In this document: in pieces, positions 5,983 through 6,936 of the stretch
Position numbering within the stretch: the stretch's first letter is position 1
Layout of the letters: every line of letters begins with the position of its first letter
Source: UBA3071 sp965369635
GTDB taxonomy: Bacteria; Chloroflexota; Anaerolineae; UBA3071
Direction: 5' to 3'
Length of the DNA stretch: 6,936 nucleotides
NCBI GenBank assembly: GCA_965369635.1
Contig: CBDURC010000163.1
Span: 1-6,936, forward strand
Notes under the pieces: model-generated
The model's input: the letters and a program-made list of their open reading frames with translations, nothing else
Database searches by the model: none
What the model was told of the DNA's origin: nothing
Made by a program: the position numbers and the translations under genes

Positions 5983-6660
5983 TTACCCCTCAACGGCAGA
6001 CACCGTGGGAGTGAAGAACTCCACGCTATCGAAGATGGCATCGAAGGTGGGCTGTTTCTCTTCGGAAAGTGCGTCAAGGGTCCATGCCAGGTACATGAAT
6101 GAGTAGCCTGTCTCTGGATTGGCCACCAAGACGATAGGCCCTGTCATTTCGATACCCTCGACCGTCGCCGTGATTCGCGTGGCTGCTGCGTCCTGTCCGC
6201 CGATGATGCGGGATGTGGCCTCTCCAATCTCGATCTCCCCATCGGGTCCTGCAAAAACACTCAACAGCTCCCGGAACACAACGGGTGAGAACGGCACCTC
6301 TTCCGCTACGAATTGCACGAGGAGTACGGTCAAATCCGCTTCCTTGATCAGTATGACCTGGTCGTCGGTCTCCTGCATGACGTTCCAATCGGCTGGGTAT
6401 TCGAAGGCAATGCCCCAGTCATCGCGGCGATAGGTGGCTGTCTTCACCGCTGGCGTGGGCGTCGGTGGTACCACTGTTGGCGTGGGGGGCTCCGGTGTCG
6501 GTGTTGGTGGCACGGGAGTGGGCGTTGGCGGGACTGACGTGGGTGTTGGTGGAACCGGAGTGGCTGTGGGTTCCGCCTTGCCGCCACAGCCAGCCAGACC
6601 CGAGACCAGCATGGTCAAGATGAACGCTGCTGCCATCAGTTTCCACCCATTGGTCTTCAT
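5983..6660 (-). CDS. Secreted lipoprotein with PPTPTP linker and PsbP-like domain
   Basis: The 225-residue product has a classic lipoprotein signal: MKTNGWK, a hydrophobic stretch (about 8-22) and the lipobox LAGC (22-25). It should be lipidated at C25 and anchored outside the membrane. Residues about 30-71 form a low-complexity Pro/Thr linker with five copies of the seven-residue unit VPPTPTx. After this comes a compact domain (about 74-217) starting YRRDDWGIAFEYPADWNV. The GIxFxYPxxW pattern is typical of PsbP/Mog1-like extracytoplasmic domains, which would make it a ligand-binding or stress-related surface protein, but no specific function can be given. The start is set by AGGAGGAG (complement of 6668-6675), 7 nt before the ATG, and the stop is TAA at 5985-5983. 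It has its own promoter (6754-6782) and is convergent with the biosynthetic operon, so it is probably functionally unrelated. Such linkers are common in Anaerolineae lipoproteins. Confidence 0.88.
   Translation of the reverse strand: MKTNGWKLMAAAFILTMLVSGLAGCGGKAEPTATPVPPTPTSVPPTPTPVPPTPTPEPPTPTVVPPTPTPAVKTATYRRDDWGIAFEYPADWNVMQETDDQVILIKEADLTVLLVQFVAEEVPFSPVVFRELLSVFAGPDGEIEIGEATSRIIGGQDAAATRITATVEGIEMTGPIVLVANPETGYSFMYLAWTLDALSEEKQPTFDAIFDSVEFFTPTVSAVEG
6451..6555 (-). repeat. 21-bp tandem repeat coding the VPPTPTx linker
   Basis: Five in-frame 21-bp units encode VPPTPTS, VPPTPTP, VPPTPTP, EPPTPTV and VPPTPTP, residues 36-70 of the lipoprotein. The units are similar but not identical at synonymous positions, so they are not a very recent expansion. 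The result is an extended, rigid surface spacer between the lipid anchor and the folded domain. Copy number is likely to vary between relatives. Confidence 0.85.
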
Positions 6661-6753
6661 GATGACTCTCCTCCTGATTGATGTGAGAATGGCAAAGAAC
6701 AGGAATACCTATGCTGCAGAGCATGGCGGGGCGGACAGGATCAAGACGCATTC

Positions 6754-6782
6754 ATTGTAGCACCAGATACACGGGCTGTCAA
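6754..6782 (-). promoter_or_regulatory. Near-consensus sigma-70 promoter for the lipoprotein gene
   Basis: On the - strand a perfect -35 box TTGACA (complement of 6777-6782) is followed by exactly 17 bp and then the -10 box TACAAT (complement of 6754-6759). The -10 is extended: TGC immediately precedes it. Transcription would begin near 6747, giving a 5' untranslated region of about 87 nt before the ATG at 6660. This is the clearest promoter in the window and predicts strong housekeeping expression. Confidence 0.85.
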
Positions 6783-6839
6783 GCCACTGTGAAACACGCT
6801 CTCCGGCCCTACCAGTCACTGAACGTCATCAAGTTAAGC

Positions 6840-6856
6840 GGTAACTACTCAGGCTG
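6840..6856 (+). repeat. 17-bp dispersed motif, copy 2
   Basis: GGTAACTACTCAGGCTG matches the motif at 3872-3888 in 16 of 17 positions and lies in the same orientation. It sits about 58 bp upstream of the -35 box of the lipoprotein promoter. It is followed directly by TAAGCGTTCGTC, so the junction reads GTAAGCGTTCG, which loosely resembles the GTAAGCG termini of IS66-family elements; that resemblance is from memory and weak. No transposase is present in the window. Confidence 0.5.
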
Positions 6857-6921
6857 TAAGCGTTCGTCAAGATATTCATAGGACCTTCACGAGAACTTCA
6901 CACCAATCTCACATGTTTGGG

Positions 6922-6932
6922 GTATACTATAC
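6922..6932. other. AT-rich palindrome at the window edge
   Basis: GTATACTATAC is a perfect inverted repeat (GTATA, one central base, TATAC). It contains -10-like TATACT sequences on the + strand, but I find no matching -35 box at a good distance. It may be an operator or part of a promoter for a gene beyond the window. The wider stretch 6783-6936 contains no supportable gene. Confidence 0.25.
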
Positions 6933-6936
6933 TCAC

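Overview
The window is about 6.9 kb of moderately GC-rich (roughly 60% by eye) bacterial DNA. It holds a branched-chain amino acid biosynthesis cluster on the + strand and a convergent lipoprotein gene on the - strand. Strong Shine-Dalgarno sites, a lipoprotein with a long PPTPTP-type linker and an array of 7-bp repeats suggest a Chloroflexota (Anaerolineae-like) bacterium. That placement is an inference from style, not from a marker gene.

Layout: 1-132 is a short upstream spacer with six 7-bp repeats. Three complete, closely packed + strand genes follow: leuB (133-1221), ilvE (1267-2193) and cimA (2204-3769). Together they make sense as isoleucine/leucine synthesis. CimA condenses pyruvate and acetyl-CoA to citramalate, the isomerase LeuCD (not in the window) rearranges it, LeuB oxidises it to 2-oxobutyrate (and also serves leucine synthesis), and IlvE does the final transamination. 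This gives a threonine-independent route to isoleucine. A 271-nt gap (3770-4040) follows, with several stable and partly mutually exclusive stem-loops, a perfect but apparently unused Shine-Dalgarno sequence and a copy of a 17-bp motif found again at 6840-6856.

The most striking gene is 4041-5714. Over its whole length it is recognisably a 2-isopropylmalate synthase (LeuA), and its C-terminal regulatory domain is well kept. However, nearly every catalytic motif is rewritten: TLRDGEQ has become TLYGGGQ, FAHxSGIHQDG has become FAYTSGMYQNG, and GKHSGR has become PLLTGR. Two metal-site histidines and an asparagine remain, but the metal-binding aspartate and catalytic arginine are gone. The frame is open and well translated, so this looks like a maintained LeuA-derived pseudoenzyme or a protein with a new function, sitting beside a CimA whose active site is intact.

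The 268-nt convergent spacer 5715-5982 contains two clear hairpins and no supportable gene. The - strand gene 6660-5983 encodes a lipoprotein with a 7-residue tandem-repeat linker and a possible PsbP-like outer domain. It has a near-consensus sigma-70 promoter at 6754-6782. Beyond that, 6783-6936 contains no gene; it has the second copy of the 17-bp motif and a small AT-rich palindrome at the window edge.
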